20,337 nt of DNA from DATKMS01 sp041497995 (GTDB lineage Bacteria > Desulfobacterota > Binatia > HRBIN30): the NCBI GenBank assembly GCA_041497995.1, contig JBGQHM010000079.1, positions 1 through 20,337 of the forward strand, read 5' to 3'. Positions 1-8,794 of this stretch are shown here, piece after piece (the first letter of the stretch is position 1; each line of letters starts with the position of its first letter). Made by a program: the position numbers and the translations under genes. Below the pieces are notes generated by a model that saw only the letters and a list, made by a program, of their open reading frames with translations, was not told where the DNA came from and searched no databases.

Positions 1-1
1 C

Positions 2-2341
2 ATGTGCGCCGTCACCGCCGCGATCGCAGACCACGCGGCGGCGCGTACGGCGAGCCTGTTGCCGACACAACAACGGATCCGCGCGATCGGCAAGGAAGTC
101 GATCTCGGTCTGTTTCCTACCGGCGTGGCCCTCAGCTCCGACGGACGACTCATGCTGGTCACCAACAACGGGTTCCTGTTTCAATCGCTGACCGTCGTCG
201 ACACCGACACGCTGCGCGTGAAAGACCAGCGGGTTGGTGCTGTGGGTATGAACGTGCTGTTCATCGGCGTGGCGCTGTCCCCCGACGGTCGCACGGGATA
301 CGCCTCCGGAAGCACCGAAGGCGCACACAACGACGTCATCTATCCCGTCACGATCACCGCGGGCCCGACGATTGCGCGCGCCGCCCCGATCCCACTGCCG
401 CACGGTAGCTATCCGGCCGGCCTCGCCATGAGCAGAGATGGCAGCCGCCTGTACATCGCCGAAAACCTCGCCAACAAGCTTGGGGTGATGGACACGTACA
501 CCAACACGCTCATCGCGGAGATCCCCGTCGGCCGCCAACCCTGGGGCGTGGCGTTGCATCCGCTGCTGCCGCAAGCCTACGTCACCAACCGCGTCGACCG
601 CACGGTCTCGGTGGTCGATACGCAGACCATGGCCGTGATCGCCACGGTGCCGACCGGCAACGGCCCAAACGCGGTGGCGGTGAGCCCCAGCGGCGCGAAG
701 ATCTTCATCGCCAACGCCAACAGCGACGACCTCACGGTGTTCGACGTCAATCTGCCGCAGAGCGCGCGCCGCATCTCGCTGCGCCCGTTCGAGGGAGCGC
801 TGCCGGGCAGCAGTCCCAATGCGCTCGCCTTCGCACCAGACGGCTCGCGACTGTATGTCGCCAACGCCTGGGACAATGCCATCGTGGCTCTCTCACCTGA
901 TACTGAGCAGGTCATCGGCGCCATCCCCACCGGATGGTACCCCACCGCCATCGCCGTCAGCCCCGACAACAAGACGCTGTACGTGAGCAACATGAAAGGC
1001 GCACGCAGCTTCCCGCGCACACACAAGCGCCAGTCGCTCGATACCATGGTCAACTTGCAGTTCGGCGGCACCTACGGCGTCAAAGGGACGTTGTCGATCT
1101 TGCCGGTGCCCAGCGACCGGCAACTGATGCTGTTGGGGCGGCGGGTGCGCCAGAACAACGGCTTCGACACCGGCGTGCGACCGAGCAACACGCGCGCCGC
1201 CGACGCGCCGTGCTTTCCCATCCCCTGCAAGCCCGGCGATCCCACTCCCATCAAGCATGTCGTGCTGATCGTCCGCGAGAACAAGACGTATGACCAGGAC
1301 CTGGGCGATCTGCCGCAGGGCGACGGCGCACCCTCACTCGTCCTGTACGGCCGCGACGTGACCCCGAACCTGCACAAGCTGGTGGAAGAGTTCGTCCTGA
1401 TGGATCACTTTTACGCCGACAGCGAGAAGAGCGAGCCGGGACATCAATGGACCACCGCATCCATCGACACCGACTACGTCGAAAAGACGTGGCCGTCGAC
1501 AAGCAACGACGGGCGGCCGGACGACATTGGCGTCCACGCCGAGGCGAACTACGTACTGCCGGTCGCCGCACCGGAGGGTGGCTACTGGTTTGACAATTGC
1601 CACGACCACGGGGTGAGCTTCCGCATCTACGGCGAGTTCGTGCGCGCCGACGACGACGGCCAGCCCTTCGAGTACTGGTTGGCCAATCGAGCGCCTGGAT
1701 ATCCAATCTTCAACCTCGACATTCCCGACCAGTACCGCTTCGAGGTGTGGAAGCAGGAGTTCGATGAGCAGGTTCAGAGCGGCACCTTCCCGCAGTTCAC
1801 ATACATGACCGTGCCCAACGACCATACGAAAGGCACCGGGACCGGCGTGCCTGATCCGCGCTCGTTCGTGGCGGACAACGACCTCGCCACCGGCAAAATC
1901 GTCGAAGCGATTGCCAACAGCTCCGTGTGGCCCGAGACCGCGATCTTCATCCTCGAGGACGATCCGCAATCCGGCGCCGATCACATCGATTCACATCGGA
2001 CTATTGGTGCGGTGGTTAGTCCCTACACCCGCCGCCACTACGTCACGCATACGCGCTTCGACATAGCGAGCATGCACCGCACCATGGAGCTGATTCTCGG
2101 CCTGCCGCCGATGAGCCAGTTCGACCAGATGGCCATCCCGATGCGCGAGCTGTTCACCCACACGCCGGATACGGCGCCCTACACGGCGCTCCCTACGAGC
2201 TTTCCGTATACGACGGCGCACGCCAACCGCGGCGCGGCGCTCTCCGCGCAATTCGACTGGAGCGCCCCCGACCGCATTCCGGACGAGTTGTTGAACCAGC
2301 TCTTGTGGGACTACCTCAAGGGCGCCGACGCCGAGCCGTAG
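2..2341 (+). CDS. YVTN beta-propeller / phosphoesterase fusion protein (5' end probably cut by window)
   Basis: Two-part protein, probably exported. Residues ~30-345 are repeated beta-propeller blades of the YVTN/YncE kind, seen as recurring stretches such as PTGVALSSDGRLMLVTNN, PTGNGPNAVAVSPSG and PTGWYPTAIAVSPDNKTLYV. From ~415 to ~750 is a phosphoesterase domain of the PF04185/acid phosphatase-phospholipase C superfamily. It opens with VVLIVRENKTYDQ (E426, N427, where the family binds metal) and has the DHFYADSEKSEPGH segment near 468 and an EDD...DHIDSH stretch near 652-665. Family members hydrolyse phosphate esters; the substrate here cannot be told. The ATG at base 2 has no visible upstream sequence and no signal peptide follows it, so the true start probably lies outside the window. 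It is convergent with the next gene, 77 bp away. Confidence 0.9.
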   Translation: MCAVTAAIADHAAARTASLLPTQQRIRAIGKEVDLGLFPTGVALSSDGRLMLVTNNGFLFQSLTVVDTDTLRVKDQRVGAVGMNVLFIGVALSPDGRTGYASGSTEGAHNDVIYPVTITAGPTIARAAPIPLPHGSYPAGLAMSRDGSRLYIAENLANKLGVMDTYTNTLIAEIPVGRQPWGVALHPLLPQAYVTNRVDRTVSVVDTQTMAVIATVPTGNGPNAVAVSPSGAKIFIANANSDDLTVFDVNLPQSARRISLRPFEGALPGSSPNALAFAPDGSRLYVANAWDNAIVALSPDTEQVIGAIPTGWYPTAIAVSPDNKTLYVSNMKGARSFPRTHKRQSLDTMVNLQFGGTYGVKGTLSILPVPSDRQLMLLGRRVRQNNGFDTGVRPSNTRAADAPCFPIPCKPGDPTPIKHVVLIVRENKTYDQDLGDLPQGDGAPSLVLYGRDVTPNLHKLVEEFVLMDHFYADSEKSEPGHQWTTASIDTDYVEKTWPSTSNDGRPDDIGVHAEANYVLPVAAPEGGYWFDNCHDHGVSFRIYGEFVRADDDGQPFEYWLANRAPGYPIFNLDIPDQYRFEVWKQEFDEQVQSGTFPQFTYMTVPNDHTKGTGTGVPDPRSFVADNDLATGKIVEAIANSSVWPETAIFILEDDPQSGADHIDSHRTIGAVVSPYTRRHYVTHTRFDIASMHRTMELILGLPPMSQFDQMAIPMRELFTHTPDTAPYTALPTSFPYTTAHANRGAALSAQFDWSAPDRIPDELLNQLLWDYLKGADAEP

Positions 2342-2348
2342 AACAGCG

Positions 2349-2421
2349 GCCTGTCGGACTTGGCAACCCCCAGCGACCCATCGGGGAGCGGGCCACAAAA
2401 TGACGCTGGCCGCAGGCCCTA
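2349..2421 (-). repeat. Dispersed intergenic element, copy A
   Basis: Read on the minus strand, this ~73-bp stretch begins with the TAG stop codon of the TPR glycosyltransferase gene and matches copy B at 10032-10102. By eye about 60 of ~73 positions agree, with a 17-bp exact run TGCCAAGTCCGACAGGC at the distal end and a 14-bp exact run from the stop codon onward. It lies between two convergent genes. The proximal end holds a small palindrome (GGCC-TGC-GGCC), and GGCCTG/CAGGCC form short inverted ends. No T-tract follows, so it is not a standard intrinsic terminator. Confidence 0.85.
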
Positions 2422-4305
2422 GTGGGATTCGGCGCGGATGGCGTTCAGTTCCTCGCGGGCAATGGCGAACTCCGGCCGTAGCTGTAGCGCCGCTTCCAGC
2501 TGGTGTATCGCCTCGTCAGTACGCCCGAGACGCCGCAAGGCGAAGGCGAAATTGTAGCGCGCCTCCGCCCAGTCGGGGTGCCGCTTCACGACGACGGCGA
2601 ACGCAGCCGCCGCCTCACCGGTGCGGCCCAGCTCCAAGAAGCAACGACCGATGTCGTGACGCGCTGCGTCCATCTCGGGATCGCCTTGCAGCGCTTGTCG
2701 GTACTCCACCAGCGCCGCTTGCGGGTTGTCGGTCGCCAGCAGGACATTCGCGAGCCGGTAGTGGTACGCGGCGGCGTCCTGCAGGCGCAACGCTTGCCGG
2801 TATTCCTGCTCAGCTCCCGCGTAGTTGCCTTGGCCTTCCAACACGACTCCCAGGTTCTTGTGGAACTCGGCATCGCCCGGCCGCACGGCCAGCGCGTGCC
2901 GGCAATGCGCTTCCGCGCCCTGCAGGTCCCCGCGGCGGTAGAGGATGAGCCCGAGGTTGGTGTGTGCCTCGGGATCGTCGGGTGCGGCCGCCAGCGCGCT
3001 GCGCAGCTGCGCGGCCGCTTCGTCTAAACGCCCCGCGTCGATCAACGCGAGGCCCAGGTTGCTGTGCGCGACGACAGCGCCTGGGTTGCGACTCAGCACC
3101 TCGGTCCAAAGGGTCACCGAATCGCGCCAGACCGCGATTTGTTGGACCGTCAGCCCGATCAAGCACGCCACCGCAACCGCGGTCACGACACTTACGACAC
3201 GGCCGAGGACCGCGCGCCGCCGATCGACGGCGAGCACCACCGCGAGCAGCAGACCGACCGACGCGAGGTAGACATTCCGATCGGCGACGAAGCTGTACTC
3301 GTTGAATCCGTACGGCCGCAATCCCAACACCGGCAGCAACATGCAGACGAAGAAGGACAGCCCCCAGCGTTCACGCCAGTCTCCGACCCAACGCCACGCA
3401 ACGAAGCAAGCGGCGCCGAGCCCGACGAGCGCCAACCACCACCACCCCACAGCGCTGGACACATCCCAGCGCGGATACACCGGCATGAGATTCCACGGCA
3501 CGATGAGCTTGCCCGCATAGAACCACAGACACGCCGCTGCCAGCAGCGGGCGCTCCGCCAGCGATACCGTCAGCGGGCTGCTCTCGGCACCCAGCGTTGC
3601 AACGCCCGCCAGTGCCGCGAGCATCAGCAGCGGCGTGACACGATACACGCTCGCCCGTGTGAAGCGGCCGTCGCGGAAGCGATCAAGCAGGAGGAGCGAC
3701 AGCGGGAGCACGACCATCGCGGTCTTGCTGAGCAGAGCGCAGAGAAACGCAGCGACCGCAAACAGGTGCGCCGCTCGGCGACCAGACTGCGTGTAGCGAA
3801 GGTAGGCGAGGAGCGTCAGCAAGGCGAAGAAGGTGCTGAGGACGTTCTTGCGCTCGGTCACCCACGCAACCGACTCGACCTGCATGGGGTGCAGACCGAA
3901 CAACGCGGCGGTCACGCCCGCCGCCCACGGCGACGCACCGAGCGCCAAGACCAGGGCGAACACCAACGCAGTGTTCACCGCATGCAGGGCGAGATTCGTG
4001 ACGTGATAGCCGGCCGGTACCGGCCCCCACACCCTGTATTCGAGCCAGTACGAGGTGAACACCAGCGGGTAGTTCGGAAAGTGTTCTGGCAGCTCCGTCG
4101 TCGACCAGATGTGGCGCAGTCCGTCGGGAGCTCGCACGGCATCGTTGTTGACCACGTAGATGTCGTCGTCCCAGTTAACGAACCCATTGCGCAGCACAGG
4201 CAGGTACGCGAGGACCACAAGTGCTACCACCAGGACAGCAATGAGAGCGGGCCGGACGCCACTCGGTTGGTCGGCCGGCTTGCTGTTGGGGGCCAGGGTG
4301 TACAA
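2419..4305 (-). CDS. GT-C type membrane glycosyltransferase with C-terminal TPR repeats (TMTC-like)
   Basis: 628 aa integral membrane protein. The N-terminal ~395 residues hold about ten hydrophobic helices. The first lumenal loop carries an acidic motif NWDDDIYVVNN (D46-D48), typical of the TMTC/O-mannosyltransferase-like GT-C fold, which moves sugars from polyprenyl-phosphate donors onto extracytoplasmic acceptors. Residues ~400-628 are about seven tetratricopeptide repeats with the usual NLGLALxxxGRxDEAxxxxxxAL pattern, likely for binding partners. The start at 4305 is TTG, with only a weak GAAGG upstream and little spacing, and no ATG occurs before the first membrane helix, so the exact start is uncertain. 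It is the second gene of a minus-strand pair, 84 bp after another GT-C protein. Acceptor and sugar are unknown. Confidence 0.85.
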   Translation of the reverse strand: MYTLAPNSKPADQPSGVRPALIAVLVVALVVLAYLPVLRNGFVNWDDDIYVVNNDAVRAPDGLRHIWSTTELPEHFPNYPLVFTSYWLEYRVWGPVPAGYHVTNLALHAVNTALVFALVLALGASPWAAGVTAALFGLHPMQVESVAWVTERKNVLSTFFALLTLLAYLRYTQSGRRAAHLFAVAAFLCALLSKTAMVVLPLSLLLLDRFRDGRFTRASVYRVTPLLMLAALAGVATLGAESSPLTVSLAERPLLAAACLWFYAGKLIVPWNLMPVYPRWDVSSAVGWWWLALVGLGAACFVAWRWVGDWRERWGLSFFVCMLLPVLGLRPYGFNEYSFVADRNVYLASVGLLLAVVLAVDRRRAVLGRVVSVVTAVAVACLIGLTVQQIAVWRDSVTLWTEVLSRNPGAVVAHSNLGLALIDAGRLDEAAAQLRSALAAAPDDPEAHTNLGLILYRRGDLQGAEAHCRHALAVRPGDAEFHKNLGVVLEGQGNYAGAEQEYRQALRLQDAAAYHYRLANVLLATDNPQAALVEYRQALQGDPEMDAARHDIGRCFLELGRTGEAAAAFAVVVKRHPDWAEARYNFAFALRRLGRTDEAIHQLEAALQLRPEFAIAREELNAIRAESH

Positions 4306-4389
4306 CGCCTTCGGCGTACCACCGCGCCGCGGGGCGGGTCAATCATGGAACGCGCTGGAGCGCGCTGGGATGGACAAGCCGGAGGTTGA

Positions 4390-5955
4390 CTATGTATCGG
4401 GCGCGGGCGCCACTTTCTTCTGCAAGATGACCACCCGCGTCTGCCCCGGGCAGTGACAGACCGTGTACTCGGCGAGCGGGATATCAAACGCCTGTCGCGC
4501 CTCGTAGTATTGCTGAAAGTACTGAAATGTGGGCGACTCGGCGAACCACGAAGGAAAGACCGCGAGCCAGTCAACCGCGTCGCGGTCGCTCAGGTGCTCG
4601 AACGCAACGTCGGCACTGTTCAGACCCATCAGGTCGAGCGTCCATCGCCCACCGATGTAGCGAATCGCGCCCGCGTCGTTCACACCCACATGCGCGTCGG
4701 TGGGTGTGTGGTCACGGATCCACTCACCCGCCCGCACGTTGATCAGATGGATCGCACGCGAGTCGCTCGCCAGTTGGCTACGCCGGTTTGCGAAGGACTC
4801 GACGATGCGCGGTGCGCCGCCGGCCATCCAGCACACCGTCACGGCACCTAACCCACCCAGGCACCACCGCGCAGCGCTCAATTCTGTCGTGCTGCGGCGG
4901 ATCGCCGCACGTCCGACGTCGCGTGCCGCGGCAAGCATGATCCCGCAGGCGATACAGAACGCGGCCGTCAGAATCAGCGACGCCGGATCGATCCACCGCG
5001 TCCAGTAGTAGCCCGTTGGAAACACGGGACGCGTACCGCCTACACCGACGGCGTACAGCACTGGCGCGAACACGAGGTACCACCAGAGCCCCAGGGCTTT
5101 GAAGTCGCGCCGCGCCATCGCCCAGCCCGAAAGCACAGCGAGTCCGAAGACGAAGACGCCGAGTCCGGCATAGCCGTACTGGGTCAGAATCTCCCACGTC
5201 CGTTCCACCTCCTGCCGCCCGAGATGGAACGGCGTCGCCTTCAGGTAGAACGTCGTCGGGAGCCAATGACCATTGGCCATGTGGCAGAACAGACTCCACA
5301 CGGCGAGCGGCGCAAACGCCAACAGCCACTCGCAATGGTCCGCGGCGGTGGGCCGCTGTCGTCGGCCGAGCCACCACAATCCGACCAGCCACAACGGAAG
5401 CAAAATGGTCGCTTCCGGCCGACACACTGGAGCGAGGCTGAACCAAGCGAGCGACCGCCCGCGCTGCCGCGCCATGTAGGCCCGCGTGCCGCACAGCCAG
5501 ACGGCCACCAGCAGCACGTTCTCCATCCCCGACAGGGTCGAGAAGAGCAGACGCGGATCCACGCCGAACAGCACGCCCGCGATCGCGCCGGCCGATCGCG
5601 AGCCTGCCACGTCCTGCGCGATGCGCACGACCGCGTAGAGCGCGACGCATCCCAGCAACAACGCGATCGCCTTTACGGCGAGCACGACGGCATCGACGCC
5701 GCGGGGATCGAGCCAATGAGCGGGCGCACTAACTATTGCCCACAACGGACTGGTCGAGCCCGCCTCCTGCGGCCCCTCGTGGTTGTATTGGAAGGCGTGA
5801 CCGTAGGCGAAGGACTGTGAATAGACGCGGTGGATCCACGCATCATCGAGGGGAAAGTCATGACGTGAATAGGGTGACGCGAGGGCAAACGAGAGGACAG
5901 CGGCGGCGTAGACGCAAACGGGCAACAACCAGGACAGCCCGCTGGTACTCAGCAT
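4390..5955 (-). CDS. Polytopic membrane protein, probable GT-C glycosyltransferase
   Basis: 521 aa. It has a first helix at ~9-27, then a loop with the paired acids D37-D38 (FPLDDAWIHRVY) and a GSTSPLW motif near 66-72. This combination is seen in bacterial GT-C enzymes that use lipid-linked sugars. Roughly ten further hydrophobic helices follow. The C-terminal ~120 residues (from INVRAGEWIRDHTP on) look soluble and extracytoplasmic, as is common in this group. The open frame runs upstream to 6432, but the extra 159 codons lie antisense to the DUF190-CBS gene and are low-complexity, so I start at the ATG at 5955, just before the first helix. No clear Shine-Dalgarno precedes it. Donor and acceptor are not identifiable. 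Confidence 0.8.
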   Translation of the reverse strand: MLSTSGLSWLLPVCVYAAAVLSFALASPYSRHDFPLDDAWIHRVYSQSFAYGHAFQYNHEGPQEAGSTSPLWAIVSAPAHWLDPRGVDAVVLAVKAIALLLGCVALYAVVRIAQDVAGSRSAGAIAGVLFGVDPRLLFSTLSGMENVLLVAVWLCGTRAYMARQRGRSLAWFSLAPVCRPEATILLPLWLVGLWWLGRRQRPTAADHCEWLLAFAPLAVWSLFCHMANGHWLPTTFYLKATPFHLGRQEVERTWEILTQYGYAGLGVFVFGLAVLSGWAMARRDFKALGLWWYLVFAPVLYAVGVGGTRPVFPTGYYWTRWIDPASLILTAAFCIACGIMLAAARDVGRAAIRRSTTELSAARWCLGGLGAVTVCWMAGGAPRIVESFANRRSQLASDSRAIHLINVRAGEWIRDHTPTDAHVGVNDAGAIRYIGGRWTLDLMGLNSADVAFEHLSDRDAVDWLAVFPSWFAESPTFQYFQQYYEARQAFDIPLAEYTVCHCPGQTRVVILQKKVAPAPDT

Positions 5956-6123
5956 GCGCGGCCCAGCCGGCAGCGCATGCAGCTTTGACGGCACTGTCCC
6001 ACTCACCGCGCGCGCAGCCACGGCGTGCGGTATCGCGCCCTGGGAGCACCCTGTCAAGCAATGACGGCAGCGCACGCCCGCTTCCTGCACAACGGCAATG
6101 TTCTGTGGTATTTGGTCCCCCGC
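5956..6123. other. Divergent intergenic region
   Basis: 168 bp between the minus-strand GT-C gene and the plus-strand DUF190-CBS gene, so it should hold promoters for both. I see no convincing -35/-10 pair and no fluoride-riboswitch-like core despite crcB downstream. In-frame upstream starts for the CBS gene exist at 6025 and 6061, but neither has family-like N-terminal sequence. Confidence 0.5.
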
Positions 6124-7386
6124 ATGCACGGAAAGCGAATGACCATCTTCCTCGGGGAGAGCGACCAGTGGCACCACCGGCCGCTCTACATGGCGATCCT
6201 CGAACACTTGAAGACGGCGGGCTGCGCCGGAGCCACGGTGACGCGCGGCATCGCCGGCTTCGGAGCGCAGTCGCAGATCAAGACGGCGAACATTCTCACG
6301 CTGTCCGTGGATCTGCCGGTGGTCATCACGGCGATCGATGCGGCCGAGAAGATCGAGCGCGTGTTGCCGGAAATCTCGACGATGCTCGGCGCCGGGCTCA
6401 TCGTCGTCGACGACACCGAGGTCTATTTCCACTCGGCGGCATTTCGCGGCGGCTTTCCCGACTTACAGGTCGGCGACGTGATGAGTACGGAGCCCGAAGC
6501 TGTGACGCCCGACACGCCGATCGCCGACGTGGTCGAGCGCCTGGTGAGTCGCGACTACACGGCGCTGCCCGTCGTGGACGGCGCCGGTCAAGTGATCGGC
6601 GTGATCGGCGATACCGATCTCTTGCGCGCTGGGCTCACCGGCGTGAGCGTCAGTGTCCATAAGGTCATCGGACCTGACCTCGTGCGCGAACAACTCAGCG
6701 CGCTCAAGTCTGCCGGCACTACTGTACGGCAAGCCATGACGACGCCGGCGGTGACAATCGTACGCACCCTACCGTTAGCCGACGCGGCGCATCTGATGCA
6801 CGCCCGCAACCTGAAGCGGCTGCCGGTTGTCGACGACAGCGGGAAGCTGGTGGGCGTGCTCGGCCGGCTGGACGTCCTGCGAAGCGTGGCAACTGGCTAC
6901 ACGCGGCGCACGACCGCGCACTCCGTCCCGTTGCCGCAGGCGCATCGAACCGTTACCCAGATCATGGAACAGCAGGTGCCAACCGTCGCCGAGTCCGCAC
7001 CCCTGGCCGACGTAGTTGGGAAGCTGCTCGACTCCGCCGTCAAGCGTGTCGTCGTGCTGGATGATGCCGGCAAGCTCGCCGGCATCATCACCGACACCGA
7101 CATCGTTGGGCGCGTCGATCCGGCGCAGCGGCCCGGCCTGTTGACGTTGCTCCGCAGCCGCTGGAGTGCGGAGGCGCACCGGCAGGTGCAACGGGCCTAC
7201 GGCCAGCGCGCGGCTGACGTCATGACCCGCCCGGTGATCACCGTACGCGACACGGCCTCGGCTATCGACGCGCTGACGTTGACGGTCGAGCGTCATATCA
7301 AGCGGCTCCCGGTGATCGACGCGGAGGGACACGTGGTCGGCATGGTCTCACGCCCCGCGCTGCTTGCTGCGGCTCTTGAACTCTAG
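6124..7386 (+). CDS. DUF190 domain fused to four CBS domains
   Basis: 420 aa, cytosolic. Residues 1-104 match DUF190, a PII-like small domain, with the characteristic IFLGESDQW...RPLYMAILEHLK and GATVTRGIAGFG segments. Four CBS domains follow at ~116-170, 200-257, 276-331 and 363-418. Each has the alternating DVM/QAMTTPAVTI and KRLPVVDxxGKLVGV pattern, giving two Bateman modules. CBS pairs usually bind adenosyl nucleotides. DUF190 proteins are often encoded beside crcB, and here crcB starts 17 bp downstream, so I infer that this protein senses a nucleotide and modulates fluoride export or transport. I chose the ATG at 6124, immediately before the DUF190 core; 6139 is also possible (GGAAAG lies just upstream). 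Confidence 0.88.
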   Translation: MHGKRMTIFLGESDQWHHRPLYMAILEHLKTAGCAGATVTRGIAGFGAQSQIKTANILTLSVDLPVVITAIDAAEKIERVLPEISTMLGAGLIVVDDTEVYFHSAAFRGGFPDLQVGDVMSTEPEAVTPDTPIADVVERLVSRDYTALPVVDGAGQVIGVIGDTDLLRAGLTGVSVSVHKVIGPDLVREQLSALKSAGTTVRQAMTTPAVTIVRTLPLADAAHLMHARNLKRLPVVDDSGKLVGVLGRLDVLRSVATGYTRRTTAHSVPLPQAHRTVTQIMEQQVPTVAESAPLADVVGKLLDSAVKRVVVLDDAGKLAGIITDTDIVGRVDPAQRPGLLTLLRSRWSAEAHRQVQRAYGQRAADVMTRPVITVRDTASAIDALTLTVERHIKRLPVIDAEGHVVGMVSRPALLAAALEL

Positions 7387-7403
7387 GGCGCCGGCACCAC
7401 AAC

Positions 7404-7775
7404 ATGAAGGAGGTACTCTGGGTCGGGCTCGGCGGCTTCATCGGCGCCAACGCCCGCTACCTACTCGGCGCGTGGGTCGCGGCGCGCTTCGGCGCAACGT
7501 TTCCCTACGGCACCTTCGTGATCAACGTCACGGGGAGTTTCGTGCTCGGCGTCATCATGGGGCTGCTCGATGCGCATGTCCTTGCCCCGGCGGTACGCTT
7601 GTCGTTGGCGATCGGTTTTGTCGGCGCGTACACCACGTTCTCGACGTTCACCTACGAGACCTTGCGGCTGATCGAAAACGGGAGCCTGCTGCTCGCCACG
7701 GCGAACGTCGTCGGCAGCGTCGTTGTCGGCATGCTCGCGGCGGTGGCCGGACTGGCCGCCGGCCGCGCTTTCTAA
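7404..7775 (+). CDS. crcB: Fluoride ion channel CrcB (Fluc)
   Basis: 123 aa, four membrane helices, normal length for the family. Signature stretches are visible: GGFIGANARYLLGAW at the N-terminus, GTFVINVTGSFVLG in helix 2 (the conserved Asn), and GFVGAYTTFSTFTYET in helix 3, which holds the pore Phe residues and the Na+-binding break. Fluc channels work as antiparallel dimers that let fluoride leave the cytoplasm. It lies 17 bp after DUF190-CBS and 14 bp before DUF488, so all three are probably co-transcribed. No fluoride riboswitch was seen upstream of the run. Confidence 0.95.
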   Translation: MKEVLWVGLGGFIGANARYLLGAWVAARFGATFPYGTFVINVTGSFVLGVIMGLLDAHVLAPAVRLSLAIGFVGAYTTFSTFTYETLRLIENGSLLLATANVVGSVVVGMLAAVAGLAAGRAF

Positions 7776-7789
7776 CGCTGCGGTGCGTC

Positions 7790-8332
7790 ATGGCGCTCAC
7801 GCTCTACAGCATCGGCCACTCGAACCGTCCGCTCGACCAGTTCATCGCGTTGGTCGCGGCGCACAATATCGAGGGAATCGCGGATGTCCGTGCCTTCCCG
7901 GCGTCGCGGCGCTGGCCGCACTTCAATCGCGCACCGCTCGCACAGGCATTGGACACACACGCGGTACGCTACGACTGGATTCCCGCCCTCGGCGGCCGGC
8001 GGCACACGGGGCTGCCTGAGTCACCGCATACCGCCTGGACCGTCGCCGCGTTCCGCAACTATGCCGACTACACCGAAACCGAGGAATTCGCGCGTGGGCT
8101 CGATGAGCTCCTCGCCGCTGCGCACCAACGCCGCACGGCGTTCATGTGCGCCGAGGCGCTGCACTGGCAATGCCACCGCCGCCTGATTGCCGACCGACTC
8201 GTCGTGATGGGGCACAGAGTTTTACATATCCAGAGCGCTACCCGAGCCGCCGAGCATCGGTTGCCGGAGTTCGCCCGGGTCGTCGACGGCCGCATCATCT
8301 ACGACCGCGGCACGCAATGGGAGCTGGTGTAG
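7790..8332 (+). CDS. DUF488 domain protein
   Basis: 180 aa, typical DUF488 length. It shows the family pattern: YSIGHSNRPLDQF at residues 6-18, DVR at 32-34, FNR at 45-47, and the MCAE...CHRRLIADRL block at 119-137. The molecular function of DUF488 is not settled; the conserved Cys/His cluster suggests a catalytic or metal site. The start ATG at 7790 lies just before the conserved IGHS motif; frame-compatible upstream sequence overlaps crcB and is shadow. The last 26 codons (residues 155-180) lie within an 80-bp segment repeated exactly at 9186-9265, beyond the following toxin-antitoxin pair. Confidence 0.9.
   Translation: MALTLYSIGHSNRPLDQFIALVAAHNIEGIADVRAFPASRRWPHFNRAPLAQALDTHAVRYDWIPALGGRRHTGLPESPHTAWTVAAFRNYADYTETEEFARGLDELLAAAHQRRTAFMCAEALHWQCHRRLIADRLVVMGHRVLHIQSATRAAEHRLPEFARVVDGRIIYDRGTQWELV
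8251..8330 (+). repeat. 80-bp exact direct repeat, copy 1 (3' end of DUF488 gene)
   Basis: Identical to 9186-9265 at all 80 positions. It covers codons 155-180 of the DUF488 gene and the T of its TAG stop. The flanking bases differ on both sides (C versus G before, A versus G after). The offset is 935 bp, and the unit between the copies contains the whole MntA/HepT module. Confidence 0.97.
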
Positions 8333-8458
8333 CTCGCAAACAGCCGGTTGGCTGCAGTTGGGGGCAGTGTGCTAACCTCCGCACATGTTCGAAGACACGC
8401 GCGGGTTCCGGCGACAACCTCGGGGTGGCGACCCCGCGCGCCAGGTCCGAGATGAACG

Positions 8459-8794
8459 ATGACCTCGACACATCAACCACGGACGACCCGCCTTCCAATC
8501 AGCCACGAGAAACTCGCTGAGTTCTGCCGGCGCTGGAAAGTTGCGGAGCTGGCGCTGTTCGGCTCCGCCCTCCGGAGTGATTTCACACGGGCGAGCGACG
8601 TGGACCTGCTGGTAACGTTCGAGCCGGAGGCGGACTGGAGCCTGCTCGACCACGTGGCGATGGAAGACGAGCTATCGGCGATGCTTGGCCGCAAGGTGGA
8701 TCTGGTGAGCCGCCGAGCAATCGAACGCAGCGCGAACTGGATCCGCCGCAAGGCGATTCTGGAAACCGCGGAACCTCTGTATGTCGCGCGATGA
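8459..8794 (+). CDS. mntA: MntA-type minimal nucleotidyltransferase antitoxin
   Basis: 111 aa. The nucleotidyltransferase signature GSX10DXD is complete: G35-S36, then D47-V-D49, with the third catalytic acid likely D81 in RKVDLVS. Members of this family act as antitoxins to HEPN proteins by transferring AMP from ATP to a tyrosine of the toxin. The next gene, HepT, overlaps by 14 bp, the standard order and coupling for MntA/HepT. The ATG at 8459 is preceded by another ATG at 8452 in a different frame. The 126-bp gap before it shows no clear promoter. The whole module sits inside the 80-bp repeat pair. Confidence 0.88.
   Translation: MTSTHQPRTTRLPISHEKLAEFCRRWKVAELALFGSALRSDFTRASDVDLLVTFEPEADWSLLDHVAMEDELSAMLGRKVDLVSRRAIERSANWIRRKAILETAEPLYVAR

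Noticed and set aside
577..1984. Several minus-strand frames within the propeller/phosphoesterase gene
   Set aside because: Shadows of a gene with well-defined domains on the plus strand.
3064..4389. 441-codon plus-strand open frame
   Set aside because: It is antisense to the TPR glycosyltransferase, which has clear helices and TPRs. The frame is Arg/Gln/His-rich with no recognisable domain.
5956..6123. Fluoride riboswitch upstream of the crcB run
   Set aside because: I could not find the conserved GG..GATGG / CTGATG-type core by eye; a covariance search would be decisive.
5956..6432. 159-codon N-terminal extension of the minus-strand GT-C gene
   Set aside because: It runs antisense through the start of the DUF190-CBS gene, has Arg/Asp/His-rich shadow composition and lacks membrane character; the ATG at 5955 directly precedes the first helix.
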